This document shows positions 35,148 to 44,252 of a stretch of 64,000 bases of DNA, in pieces (positions within the stretch are counted from its first letter, which is position 1; each line of letters begins with the position of its first letter). The translations under genes were made by a program, and so were the position numbers. Location: positions 30,246 to 94,245 of the forward strand of contig CAYFVM010000005.1 in assembly GCA_964346725.1 (NCBI GenBank). The letters are read 5' to 3'. The notes beneath the pieces are model-generated. The model saw only the letters and a list, made by a program, of their open reading frames with translations. It was not told where the DNA came from and ran no database searches. The DNA comes from UBA1715 sp964346725. Lineage in GTDB: Bacteria > Bacteroidota > Bacteroidia > Bacteroidales > UBA1715.

Positions 35148-37760
35148 ATGGATTATAATTTTAACGAAATCGAAAACAAATGGCAACAGTATTGGGAGGC
35201 CAATAAGACATTTAAAACAACACTTGACACTTCAAAGCCTAAATTTTATGCGCTTGACATGTTCCCATATCCATCGGGAGCTGGTTTGCACGTAGGTCAC
35301 CCCGAAGGCTACACGGCAAGTGATATCATGAGCCGTTACAAACGTATGAAAGGCTTCAATGTTCTTCACCCTATGGGTTGGGATGCTTTTGGACTTCCGG
35401 CTGAACAGTACGCAATTCAAACAGGAACGCATCCTGCTATTACCACAAAAAAGAATTGTGATACATTCCGTCGTCAAATCAAGGCATTGGGATTGAGTTA
35501 CGACTGGGACCGTGAGATAAATACGACAGATCCAAATTACTATAAATGGACGCAATGGATTTTTATCAAATTGTATAATACGTGGTTTGATAAAAAATTG
35601 CAAAAAGGTCGCCCTATTTCTGAATTGCCAATTCCTGCTGAAATTTCGACAAAAGGGAAAGAAGCAGTTGTAGAATATACCAACCAACAACGTCTTGCCT
35701 ACTACGACAATGCGCAAGTGTGGTGGTGTCCAAATTGTAAAACAGTGTGTGCCAATGAAGAAGTTTTGAACGATGGTTCACATGAAAAATGTGGTTGCCA
35801 AGTAAATCGTAAAAACTTGAAACAGTGGATGCTTCGCATTCCTTTGTACGCTGAGCGTTTGCTTCAAGGTCTTGACAATTTGGATTGGCCTGCAGGTGTG
35901 AAAGATATGCAACGCAACTGGATTGGCCGCTCTACCGGAGCCGAAGTAGATTTTGCTCTTGACGGACTTGATTTTTCTTTGCGTGTCTATACAACTCGTC
36001 CCGACACGTTGTTTGGCGCAACATACATGGTAATTGCTCCCGAACACCCTGAAATTGAAAAGATTGTAACGCCCGAACAGAAAGCTCTTGTTGACGAATA
36101 TCGTGCTCAGGCTGCAAAAAAATCTGATTTGGACAGAACAGAATTGGCCAAAGAAAAAACCGGTGTGTTCTCCGGTCGATATGCAAAAAATCCGGTGAAC
36201 GGAACATTGTTGCCAATTTGGGTTGCCGACTACGTGTTGATGGGTTACGGTACCGGTGCTATTATGGCCGTTCCTGCTCACGATACGCGCGACTGGGAGT
36301 TTGCGAAGAAATTCAACTTGCCTATCATTGAAGTTTTGAAGTCAGAAGTTGACGTGCAACAACAAGCATGGACCGAAGATGGCTTTCATGTAAATTCTCA
36401 ATTCCTTGATGGATTGAATAAAAAAGATGCGATTGACAAAATTATTGCATGGCTTGAAAAAGAAAATCTTGGAAACGCAACGGTAAATTATAAAATTCGC
36501 GACTGGTTGTTCAGCCGCCAACGCTATTGGGGCGAGCCGTTCCCGGTTATTCATTGGGAAGATGGCGAAGTTTCTATGGTTGAGGAAAAAGATTTACCAC
36601 ACCGTTTGCCAGAACTTACAAAATACGAACCAAGCAGCACCGGCGAATCTCCGTTGGCAAATGCTACTGAATGGCTCAATGTGGTTGACAAAAACGGACG
36701 CAAAGGTCGTTACGAAACCAACACCATGCCTCAATGGGCAGGTTCTTGTTGGTACTATTTGCGCTACACCGACCCAACCAACAACGATGCTCCATTTTCT
36801 GTAGAAGCAGAAAACTATTGGATGCCGGTTGATTTATATATTGGTGGTGCTGAGCACGCCGTGCTTCACTTGCTTTACAGCCGTTTTTGGCACAAAGTGT
36901 TGTTCGATTTGGGTATAGTTTCTACCGACGAACCATACCAAAAATTGTTCAACCAAGGAATGATATTGGCGTTTGCCTACGAAACGCAAGCAGGCGCTAA
37001 AGTTACGTCTGATATGGTAGAGGAGCGTGATGGCAAATTTATCCACAAAGAAACGGGCGAGGAGCTACGACAAATTGTGGCAAAAATGTCAAAATCACTC
37101 AAAAATGTGGTTAATCCCGACGATGTGATTGCGCATTACGGTGCCGACAGTCTTCGTTTGTACGAAATGTTCATGGGCCCGCTTGACGCAGTAAAACCAT
37201 GGGCAGAAAGTGGTGTAAAAGGTGTATTCAATTTCTTGTCTCGTGTGTGCCGTTTCTTTACAGAGCCAGGAAACGTAGTTGACGGATATGCCGACGACAA
37301 AGCAGTATTGAAAGAATTCCATAAAACAGTGAAAAAAGTTGCCGAAGACGTTGAAAGTCTTCGCTTTAACACGGCAATTTCGCAAATGATGGTATTCTCA
37401 AATGCGTGCTACAAAGCTGGAAAAATTTCAAGCGAAACTGCTCGCGGATTCGTGAAAGTGTTGGCGCCATTTGCTCCACACTTGGCCGAAGAACTTTGGC
37501 AAATGTATGGTGGCAAAAACTCGTTGGCATACGAACCATGGCCTGAAGTTGATCCTTCTATGTTGGTTGACGATACCGTTGTGTATCCGGTTTCATTCAA
37601 CGGCAAACGTCGTTTTGAAATGGAATTTGCAAAAGACGCACAACCTGCTGTAGTAGAAAAATCGGTGCTTGCCGATGAACGTACACAAAAATGGCTTGAA
37701 GGTAAACAACCGAAGAAAGTCATTGTTGTTCCGGGCAAGATTATCAATATCGTATTGTAA
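35148..37760 (+). CDS. leuS: Leucyl-tRNA synthetase
   Basis: Charges tRNA-Leu with leucine and edits mischarged products. The 870-residue class I synthetase has the HIGH-type motif within FPYPSGAGLHVGHPEGYT (~38-55), a CP1 editing domain (~220-420), the zinc-like WWCPNCKTVCANEEVL Cys segment, and the KMSKS loop as VAKMSKSLKNVV near residue 645, followed by the anticodon-binding and C-terminal domains. Normal length. Ends at a strong terminator. Confidence 0.98.
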   Translation: MDYNFNEIENKWQQYWEANKTFKTTLDTSKPKFYALDMFPYPSGAGLHVGHPEGYTASDIMSRYKRMKGFNVLHPMGWDAFGLPAEQYAIQTGTHPAITTKKNCDTFRRQIKALGLSYDWDREINTTDPNYYKWTQWIFIKLYNTWFDKKLQKGRPISELPIPAEISTKGKEAVVEYTNQQRLAYYDNAQVWWCPNCKTVCANEEVLNDGSHEKCGCQVNRKNLKQWMLRIPLYAERLLQGLDNLDWPAGVKDMQRNWIGRSTGAEVDFALDGLDFSLRVYTTRPDTLFGATYMVIAPEHPEIEKIVTPEQKALVDEYRAQAAKKSDLDRTELAKEKTGVFSGRYAKNPVNGTLLPIWVADYVLMGYGTGAIMAVPAHDTRDWEFAKKFNLPIIEVLKSEVDVQQQAWTEDGFHVNSQFLDGLNKKDAIDKIIAWLEKENLGNATVNYKIRDWLFSRQRYWGEPFPVIHWEDGEVSMVEEKDLPHRLPELTKYEPSSTGESPLANATEWLNVVDKNGRKGRYETNTMPQWAGSCWYYLRYTDPTNNDAPFSVEAENYWMPVDLYIGGAEHAVLHLLYSRFWHKVLFDLGIVSTDEPYQKLFNQGMILAFAYETQAGAKVTSDMVEERDGKFIHKETGEELRQIVAKMSKSLKNVVNPDDVIAHYGADSLRLYEMFMGPLDAVKPWAESGVKGVFNFLSRVCRFFTEPGNVVDGYADDKAVLKEFHKTVKKVAEDVESLRFNTAISQMMVFSNACYKAGKISSETARGFVKVLAPFAPHLAEELWQMYGGKNSLAYEPWPEVDPSMLVDDTVVYPVSFNGKRRFEMEFAKDAQPAVVEKSVLADERTQKWLEGKQPKKVIVVPGKIINIVL

Positions 37761-37777
37761 TAAACGATACCAAAAAG

Positions 37778-37813
37778 AAAAGGCGATGTATATGAATATG
37801 CATCGCCTTTTTT
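37778..37813. terminator. Strong intrinsic terminator after leuS
   Basis: Arms AAAAGGCGATG (37778-37788) and CATCGCCTTTT (37801-37811) pair perfectly around a 12-base loop and are followed by a T run. The A run on the other side makes it bidirectional, so it can also end the minus-strand surface-protein gene at 37833. Confidence 0.85.
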
Positions 37814-37832
37814 AATTTAGGAAGGTCTTTAT

Positions 37833-38938
37833 TTATTTGGAAAATCGAAGCCCAACAGAGAAATCAAGGCGATTTAAACTTTCATATTCCTCTTTATCTA
37901 GCGTAATAGTTTTTGTAGAAACGCCATCATTTAAATCATACTTTAATAAAGTTCCGTATAGGTATGAGACTTGAAATCCAAGTATGAGATTTTTTGCTAT
38001 TTCCATGTCATATCCTGCACTGAGCGAAAATCCAAATGATTGTCCATTTATTTTATAGCTGTCAATGCGAACAGCATTGTTGTAATATCCCATATATCCA
38101 AGAGATAGGTCTAGTAGGATAGCTCTGGTGTTGTCTTGATTTAAAAATCTTGCAGAGAATGTTGGGCCTGCATAAGAACTTGTAATATTATCTCTCATTG
38201 AACCATATCGTGTGGTGCCTCCGGTGGTGTCTGAAATATTGTCAAGCTTATTTGAAGATTTGTGGATATAGCCTTTCAGCCCAACTCCAAATGCTTCCGT
38301 AAAGTAATACGTTACATCGCCCCCAAAATGGTATCCCGATTTTAAATTCTTATAATAATCTCTATAGTTATGATAGTCTGATAAAATATTTTCTGAAGGT
38401 ATTGCGGTGCCATAGCTATAACCTCCATTTATAGCAGCTCTAAATTTAGGTGCGTCTTTAACTTCTCCTGNNNNNNNNNNNNNNNNNNNNNNNNNNNNNN
38501 NNNNNNNNNNNNNNNNNNNNNNNNNNNNNNNNNNNNNNNNNNNNNNNNNNNNNNNNNNNNNNNNNNNNNNATGAATGCCGAACTGTCTATTTTCAATATG
38601 TCAGCTTCAATTTTATGGCAAGAACTCGTCGCAGAAGGGAAAATGTGATCCGTGATTTTAATAGCATTTCCTCCGATTCTCCTGGCTTCGAATTTTGCCT
38701 CGTTTACCACCACATTATACGTGCAATTTGACGTTAGGGTAAATCGAGATTCGTCAATTTTCATGTGCCCCAGGATTTCTGCATTATCGGGAATGGTTTG
38801 GTTTTGTTCAAATACAGCAACCTCCTCTGTGTATTCCACAGGTTCGTACGATTTGCTAACACTCGTTGAAATTAAAGTGTTGCAAGAGCTGAATAAGAAT
38901 AATGTAGGGATAAATAGTAGTCTGTATAGTTTTTCCAT
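37833..38938 (-). CDS. Lipoprotein with C-terminal outer-membrane beta-barrel, interrupted by assembly gap
   Basis: The N-terminal part (from ATG 38938) has a lipoprotein signal (LLFIPTLFLFSSC, Cys19) and a domain with IPDNAEILGHMKI and EARRIGGNAIKITDH. After the 100-N gap, the downstream part reads as an aromatic-rich amphipathic beta-barrel (GGYSYGT ... YAGPTFSARF ... LDFSVGLRFSK) and ends with the typical C-terminal aromatic strand. The two parts are in different frames as assembled, so the true gap length must differ from 100 if this is one gene; it might also be two genes. The function is unknown; the family is Bacteroidota-like. Confidence 0.6.
38471..38570. other. Assembly gap of 100 N
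   Basis: Exactly 100 unknown bases, a placeholder length. It lies inside the surface lipoprotein/beta-barrel gene. For a single reading frame the real gap would need a length equal to 2 modulo 3. Confidence 0.95.
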
Positions 38939-39112
38939 TTGTGATAGTTTTTAATTCCTCCTTTTTTTTGAATGAGAATGAAAGTTGGAGGATAAATAAT
39001 TACAAGTGTAAATGTAAATAAAAATAGAATAAATTGTGTTTGTTTTTATTGGGCATAAAATTCTTCTTGTCAAGAAAAAAGTCAACGTCCCTTTTTCTTG
39101 GAGATTTTCTGC

Positions 39113-39120
39113 TATTTTTG
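39113..39120 (+). promoter_or_regulatory. Promoter -7 box for SGNH hydrolase
   Basis: TATTTTTG, a perfect box ending 23 bases before the ATG at 39144. Confidence 0.55.
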
Positions 39121-39143
39121 TTCAATGTTAATATTGTAAGAAA

Positions 39144-39839
39144 ATGAGAAAGATAGTAAGTGTTTGTTTGTCAATTGTTTTAGCGGTTTCTTTGTTTGGC
39201 CAAAAACGCATCGTTTTCATAGGTGATTCTATTACCGATGGGAAATGGGGCTACGAATGCGATGGCTCACGCAATCCCGACGATATGAATCATATTTTTG
39301 GACATGGATATATGTTTCTCTGTGCTTCGCAATATATGGCTGAATATCCCGATTTGCAGTATGATTTTTACAATCGTGGCATCAGTGGAAATGCTCTCAA
39401 TGATGTGGCGAAACAATGGTCTGCCAATGCTTTGTCGCTCAATCCCGATGTGCTTTCGGTGTTGGTTGGCATAAATGATATTTTGAACAATAATCTTGTT
39501 GTTGATACCATTGCTTTTGAAAAACAGTATCGTGAATTGTTGTCACGAAGTCGTGCAAAAAATCCCAATGTGCGCATAGTTTTGGGTGAACCATTTTGCG
39601 AGGTGGGTTTTCGTCTTGATACCGCCGGAATTGCTCGCAAGCAATGTGAAGCCTTGTCGCATGCGGTTGAACGAATCGCAAAAGATTACAATGCGGTGTT
39701 TGTTCCGTATCAGGCAATGTTTGATGAGCTTTGTAAAACCGGAGATGTTACGTATTGGATTTGGGATGGCGTGCACCCAACGCCCGCCGGGCATTATAAA
39801 ATGGCGCAATTGTGGATGAAGAGTGTGGGTGAATTATAA
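39144..39839 (+). CDS. Exported SGNH/GDSL hydrolase
   Basis: Predicted esterase of the SGNH superfamily acting outside the cytoplasm, perhaps on acetylated or acylated glycans. The 231-residue protein has a signal peptide (about 1-20), block I FIGDSITDG with the nucleophile Ser29, block II GISGN, block III VGIND, and block V DGVHPTPAGH with catalytic Asp/His. All catalytic blocks are intact. The substrate is unknown. Its 3' end overlaps the convergent gene by six bases. Confidence 0.9.
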   Translation: MRKIVSVCLSIVLAVSLFGQKRIVFIGDSITDGKWGYECDGSRNPDDMNHIFGHGYMFLCASQYMAEYPDLQYDFYNRGISGNALNDVAKQWSANALSLNPDVLSVLVGINDILNNNLVVDTIAFEKQYRELLSRSRAKNPNVRIVLGEPFCEVGFRLDTAGIARKQCEALSHAVERIAKDYNAVFVPYQAMFDELCKTGDVTYWIWDGVHPTPAGHYKMAQLWMKSVGEL

Positions 39840-40829
39840 TAATTCGCGCGCAAGACTTTCATTTCGCAGTTTTTGGCACATTTCATCGTACGATTTTGAG
39901 CCGGAAAGTATTGCATCAAATCGTTGCCAGCGATAGGCCGAAAGCAGAGAATCTTCAACCCAGTAGAGATATTTTGTGTTAGGTGAAAATCGTTCCATAC
40001 CCTTCGCTTTTTTGTACAAAGGCAATCCATCAGCGGTGTTGTGCCAAAGGTCAACAAAGGCATAGTTGTAGGATTGTTTTGGCAACACATTTCTCATAAA
40101 ATCAAACGCATCGGTGCAGATGATTTCTATTTTCTCCTTATGCTCAAATTGGGGAAGAATGTAGGTGTTAAATAATTGAATAACAACGGAATCGCGTTCT
40201 ATTATGCTGATGTGCGAGACAGATTCTTTCAGAGAAATCATATACGGAAAATAACCAAGTCCAAGACCGAATACGGCAACGTTCCCCGCAACTTGATTAA
40301 CGGCCGGCTGCATTGTTTCAATTTCGCTTGGTTTGATGGCCATCCATTCTCGTCCGTTTTCGTGTACGGCGGGAAAAGAAAATGGAGTTAAAAAGAACCC
40401 AATTTGTGGTATTTCCCGAAAATCATTTTTTACGATAATGTCCTTATATACAAACGCTTCGTACGGCTGGTAAACCGTTTTTGTTAGTTTCCAGTTTTGA
40501 AATGAAGTTTCGGGAATGCAAATATTCTTATAGTACGGATTTTCTTTATAAATATCCTGGTGTAAGAGCGTAACAGACTGACGTAAATAGTTGTCAATGA
40601 GCATATTGTCATATTCGTTGGCTGAGGGATCAAGATTGAGTAATCTGGAAAGAATAGCCCTAACTAATGTCTCTTCTGGAAGAATGCCATCTTCATCTAT
40701 TTCTTGCAATAATGAATGAGAAATGGCGCAGGGGGAGTTGTTAATGTAATCGCTTAAAAGCCACGCATAGGAATTGTTGTGTTTTCGTGTTTCCCGTAAT
40801 GCGTCAATTTTTTCTTGCTCGGTTTGCAT
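39834..40829 (-). CDS. Unknown protein with methyltransferase-like domain
   Basis: I do not recognise a named family. The 331-residue protein has a helical N-terminal half (~1-170) and a C-terminal Rossmann-like part (~180-270): VAVFGLGLGYFPYMIS resembles SAM-binding motif I, SHISIIERDS the acidic motif II, and TDAFDFM followed by YNYAFVDLW motifs III/IV. This is the layout seen in spermidine-synthase-type methyltransferases. No catalytic residues can be assigned. It follows the LD-carboxypeptidase gene by five bases, so it belongs to the sufS transcription unit. Confidence 0.6.
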   Translation of the reverse strand: MQTEQEKIDALRETRKHNNSYAWLLSDYINNSPCAISHSLLQEIDEDGILPEETLVRAILSRLLNLDPSANEYDNMLIDNYLRQSVTLLHQDIYKENPYYKNICIPETSFQNWKLTKTVYQPYEAFVYKDIIVKNDFREIPQIGFFLTPFSFPAVHENGREWMAIKPSEIETMQPAVNQVAGNVAVFGLGLGYFPYMISLKESVSHISIIERDSVVIQLFNTYILPQFEHKEKIEIICTDAFDFMRNVLPKQSYNYAFVDLWHNTADGLPLYKKAKGMERFSPNTKYLYWVEDSLLSAYRWQRFDAILSGSKSYDEMCQKLRNESLARELL

Positions 40830-40834
40830 TGTCG

Positions 40835-41887
40835 TTAGTATGAAATACTTGCGGTACTGGAATTTACTTCCAATTTCACCGTTCTTCCTAAAAATGTCGC
40901 AATGTTTTTGGCATCGTGGCCCATTTCTGCACCGTACATGATAGGAATTTCCAAGTCGCCAAAATGGTCGCCAATAATTTCTTCGATAGATTTGTCGCTC
41001 GCTTGTACGGTGCCGGTAAATTCGCCTACTACAACGCCTTTAATGGCATCGAGTTTCCCGCTCAATTTGAGGTTCATAAGCATACGGTCTATGGCATAAT
41101 TTGCTTCACCGGTGTCTTCAATCAAAAGGATTGCGTCTTTTACGTTAAGGTCGAAAAGCGTGCCGCCAAGGCTATAAATGAGCGAAAGATTTCCGCCTAC
41201 AAGTCGGCCTTCTGCCGTGCCTTGAGCGCAGTTGGCGTTGGTTGCAATGCTATAATTTGTAAGTTCGCCGAACAATGCTTTTCGCAAACTTTCAACGCTT
41301 TCGGGTTCACTCAAATGTTTGGTCATTGGACCATGAATAGATTCAATGCCAAGGTTGTTGAGCGCAATGTGAATAGCGGTAACGTCGCTGTAGCCAATTA
41401 TCCATTTGGGATTGGTTTTGAGTGGCGAAAAATCAATGAACGAAAGTACTTGTGCTGCTCCATAGCCGCCTCGTGCCGAAATCAACGCTTTTACCGTTTT
41501 GTCATTAATTAGTTTTTGAAAACCCTCAATGCGTTCTGCTTCTGTTCCGGCATATCGTCCGTCTTGATTATATAAATTGTCGGCTTCAATAACATTCAAA
41601 CCCCAACTTTTGAGCACTGCAATCCCATTTTGCAAATCACTTTTTGTAACATAATTTGACATGGCAAATATACCAATCGTATCACCGACTTTGAGATATG
41701 CCGGGCGAATATCTTCAGTAATTTCTTGTTGGTTGGCAAGCACCGTTTGGTAGTAATTGCTGGTATATATACTATCAACTTGGGTATTGTATGTGTAGTA
41801 ATAATTGTATTCTTTTTTACACGAAACAGCCATTAGCACAATTGCTGGTATTACTAAGATTTTAGAAATTCTTCTTTTCATAATCAT
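40835..41887 (-). CDS. LD-carboxypeptidase (S66), lipoprotein
   Basis: Cleaves the terminal D-Ala from the L,D bond of murein tetrapeptides during recycling or remodelling. The 350-residue protein carries a lipoprotein signal (ILVIPAIVLMAVSC) and, from ~60, the S66 domain: ARGGYGAAQVL, the nucleophile Ser in IIGYSDVTA, the catalytic Glu in LLIEDTGE and His in GAEMGHD. Most S66 enzymes, such as LdcA, are cytoplasmic; here a lipobox implies an envelope-anchored form. The ATG at 41881 is an equally likely start. Preceded by sufS with six bases between. Confidence 0.88.
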   Translation of the reverse strand: MIMKRRISKILVIPAIVLMAVSCKKEYNYYYTYNTQVDSIYTSNYYQTVLANQQEITEDIRPAYLKVGDTIGIFAMSNYVTKSDLQNGIAVLKSWGLNVIEADNLYNQDGRYAGTEAERIEGFQKLINDKTVKALISARGGYGAAQVLSFIDFSPLKTNPKWIIGYSDVTAIHIALNNLGIESIHGPMTKHLSEPESVESLRKALFGELTNYSIATNANCAQGTAEGRLVGGNLSLIYSLGGTLFDLNVKDAILLIEDTGEANYAIDRMLMNLKLSGKLDAIKGVVVGEFTGTVQASDKSIEEIIGDHFGDLEIPIMYGAEMGHDAKNIATFLGRTVKLEVNSSTASISY

Positions 41888-41893
41888 TGAGTT

Positions 41894-43111
41894 TTATTCA
41901 AACATTGCCGCCACTTTTGCAAGTATTGACATAAAGTAGTCTATCTCTTCTTTTGTGTTGTACATACCTACCGATAAACGAGCAGTTCCGGGCACACCAT
42001 AGTATTGCATAACCGGCTCGGTGCAGTGCGTTCCTGTTCGGATAGCAATGCCTTGTTTGTCCAAAACCATTCCGATGTCGGCTGGGTGCGCTCCGTCAAC
42101 TTCAAAAGAGATAGCTCCAGCTTTTTGTGGTGCATTGCCAATAATCGTTACTTGTGGAATTTCTGCGAATTTCTTGGTTGCGTAGGCTATCAATTCTTCC
42201 TCGTGACGTTGAATATTTTCTATGCCAATGCCGGAAACGTAGTCAAGCGCAACGCCAAGAGCGTGAGCACCAACGTAGTTCGAAGTTCCTGCTTCAAACT
42301 TAAACGGAAGTAGATTGTACGTGGTTTTTTCGAGCGTAACGGTTTCTATCATATCGCCGCCACCTTGATACGGCGGAAGTTTGTCGAGCCATTCTTCTTT
42401 GCCCCAAAGAACCCCTGTGCCGGTGGGAGCGTAGATTTTATGGCCTGAAAATGCGAAGAAATCGCAGCCGAGTGCTTGCATGTCAATTTTGCAATGCTGA
42501 ACAGATTGAGCTCCGTCTATCATGATAGGAACATTGTGCGCATGAGCTATGGCAATCATTTTCTCTATCGGGTTGACCGTGCCAAGCGAGTTGGAAACGT
42601 GCACCACCGAGACAAACTTGGTTTTTTCGGTGAAAAGTTTTTCGTATGCTTCAATATCCAAAACGCCGTCGTGATTGAACGGAATAAATTTAAGCGTAGC
42701 GCCTTTTCGTTCGCATACCATCTGCCAAGGAACAAGGTTGGAATGGTGCTCCATGGCTGAAACTATCACTTCGTCGCCTTGGTGAAGAAACGCCTCGCTA
42801 AAGCTTTGTGCCACCAAGTTCAACGCTTCGGTAACGCCTTTGGTGAAAATAATTTCTCGGTCTTTTGGCGCATTAATAAATCGTTGCACTTTTTTGCGTG
42901 CCTCTTCGTATCGTTCGGTAGAAATTTGGCTCAACGTATGAATGCCACGGTGAATGTTGCTATTGGTATGAGTGTAGCAATCAACAATTGCATCTATCAC
43001 GACTTGCGGCTTCTGCGTGGTTGCCGCGTTGTCAAGGTACACCAAATTGTGATTGTGCACTTTTTCATTGAGTATCGGAAAATCTTTGCGTATAGCTTGA
43101 ACGTCGAACAT
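41894..43111 (-). CDS. sufS: Cysteine desulfurase SufS
   Basis: PLP enzyme that takes sulfur from cysteine for Fe-S cluster assembly. The 405-residue protein has the PLP Lys in FFAFSGHKIYAPTGTG (~residue 225) and the catalytic Cys in RTGTHCTEP near 360, the SufS arrangement. N-terminal FPIL...YLDNAATTQKP is typical. No sufBCD genes are near it; instead it shares a unit with the LD-carboxypeptidase and the methyltransferase-like gene, which is unusual. Confidence 0.95.
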   Translation of the reverse strand: MFDVQAIRKDFPILNEKVHNHNLVYLDNAATTQKPQVVIDAIVDCYTHTNSNIHRGIHTLSQISTERYEEARKKVQRFINAPKDREIIFTKGVTEALNLVAQSFSEAFLHQGDEVIVSAMEHHSNLVPWQMVCERKGATLKFIPFNHDGVLDIEAYEKLFTEKTKFVSVVHVSNSLGTVNPIEKMIAIAHAHNVPIMIDGAQSVQHCKIDMQALGCDFFAFSGHKIYAPTGTGVLWGKEEWLDKLPPYQGGGDMIETVTLEKTTYNLLPFKFEAGTSNYVGAHALGVALDYVSGIGIENIQRHEEELIAYATKKFAEIPQVTIIGNAPQKAGAISFEVDGAHPADIGMVLDKQGIAIRTGTHCTEPVMQYYGVPGTARLSVGMYNTKEEIDYFMSILAKVAAMFE

Positions 43112-43126
43112 AATTTTATTTTTTTA

Positions 43127-43134
43127 CAAAGGTA
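43127..43134 (-). promoter_or_regulatory. Promoter -7 box for sufS unit
   Basis: Minus strand TACCTTTG, perfect box, ending 15 bases before the sufS ATG at 43111. It is back to back with the mltG promoter. Confidence 0.55.
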
Positions 43135-43142
43135 TTCAATTA

Positions 43143-43170
43143 TTTGTTTGAATGATTTTTTATAAGTTTG
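43143..43170 (+). promoter_or_regulatory. Promoter for mltG
   Basis: TTTG at 43143-43146 and TAAGTTTG at 43163-43170, 16 bases apart, match the -33/-7 elements. The -7 box ends 22 bases before the mltG ATG. Confidence 0.6.
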
Positions 43171-43192
43171 GCATCTCAAATTTTGTAAAAAT

Positions 43193-44251
43193 ATGACAAC
43201 AAAGAAAACTTCAAATAAACGTACCGTTTTGCTCGCAACTGGGGCAATTGCCGTTATTGTTGGATTGTATCTTCTTAAAATAATGTTTGCCGGAAATGTC
43301 TATAGCAAGAATGGCGAGGAAGATATCTATTTTGCAATACCTTCTACCGTTACGACCGTATCTGAGATTTCAGAATCTCTTGATTCAAGTTTGGATGTTT
43401 CAAGTATGTTGGGATTCCGTTTGGCGGCAAAAATCGTGAGTTTGCAAGATCATATTTACCCTGGTTTGTATCATTTGAAAAATGGAATGTCGAGCAAAGA
43501 CGTGGTGCTTTTGTTCCGCTCTGGTCGTCGCGAAGCGATTGATCTTACTATCAAATTTGCCCGTCATTACGAAGATGTTTTACGCCTCGTTTCTGAAAAA
43601 ATTGAAGCGCCCTACGATGATTTGTACGCACTTTGTAACGACCGTGCTTTTATGGATTCATTGGGATTTAACAAAGCAAACATTGTGTGTTTGTTTGTGC
43701 CCGATACGTATGAATTTTATTGGAATACGTCGGCGCGTAAATTTTTGCTCCGAATGAAAAAAGAGTATGATGCGTTTTGGACAGATGCACGTCGTGCAAA
43801 GGCTCGCGCAATGGGGCTTTCTCGTCAAGAAGTTTCTACGTTGGCATCAATCGTAAATCAGGAAACGGCGCTCGATTCCGAAAAACCGAAAATTGCCGGC
43901 GTGTATGTCAATCGTTTACGTTCTAACGAAACAGGAGGGAAACTTCAAGCAGATCCAACTATAAAATTTGCACTTAATGATTTTGATTTAAAACGTGTGC
44001 GTAATGGACATAAAGAGCGTGCAAGTGCCTCTCCGTATAGTACCTACGCACATAGAGGTTTGCCTCCGGGCCCAATTTGCACACCGTCAAAAACGGATAT
44101 AGATGCGGTGCTCAATTACACACATCACAATTACTTTTATTTCTGTGCGCAGCCAAACTATTCCGGCAAAAGCAATTTCTCAACAACCTTCTCTCAACAT
44201 CTCCGTCTTGCTACCCAGTATCAGAATTGGCTGACGAAAGAAGGATATTGA
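43193..44251 (+). CDS. mltG: Endolytic peptidoglycan transglycosylase MltG
   Basis: Inner-membrane lytic transglycosylase that cuts nascent glycan strands and sets their length. The 352-residue protein has one N-terminal membrane anchor (~12-32), a LysM-like subdomain, and the YceG catalytic domain with LASIVNQETALDSEKPK (~220-236), VYVNRL and LQADPTIKFAL. The QET Glu is retained. Its stop lies two bases from the convergent alkaline phosphatase stop. Confidence 0.93.
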   Translation: MTTKKTSNKRTVLLATGAIAVIVGLYLLKIMFAGNVYSKNGEEDIYFAIPSTVTTVSEISESLDSSLDVSSMLGFRLAAKIVSLQDHIYPGLYHLKNGMSSKDVVLLFRSGRREAIDLTIKFARHYEDVLRLVSEKIEAPYDDLYALCNDRAFMDSLGFNKANIVCLFVPDTYEFYWNTSARKFLLRMKKEYDAFWTDARRAKARAMGLSRQEVSTLASIVNQETALDSEKPKIAGVYVNRLRSNETGGKLQADPTIKFALNDFDLKRVRNGHKERASASPYSTYAHRGLPPGPICTPSKTDIDAVLNYTHHNYFYFCAQPNYSGKSNFSTTFSQHLRLATQYQNWLTKEGY

Positions 44252-44252
44252 T

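Noticed and set aside
35778..36281. Long antisense ORF opposite leuS
   Set aside because: Shadow of the conserved leuS frame; no promoter, no recognisable protein. The same applies to long antisense frames over mnmG, purH, kdsA and sufS.
38429..38470. Continuation of the lipoprotein frame beyond the first gap
   Set aside because: This stretch is off-frame; the other frame reads a convincing beta-barrel through to 37833, so the N count is wrong rather than the gene short.
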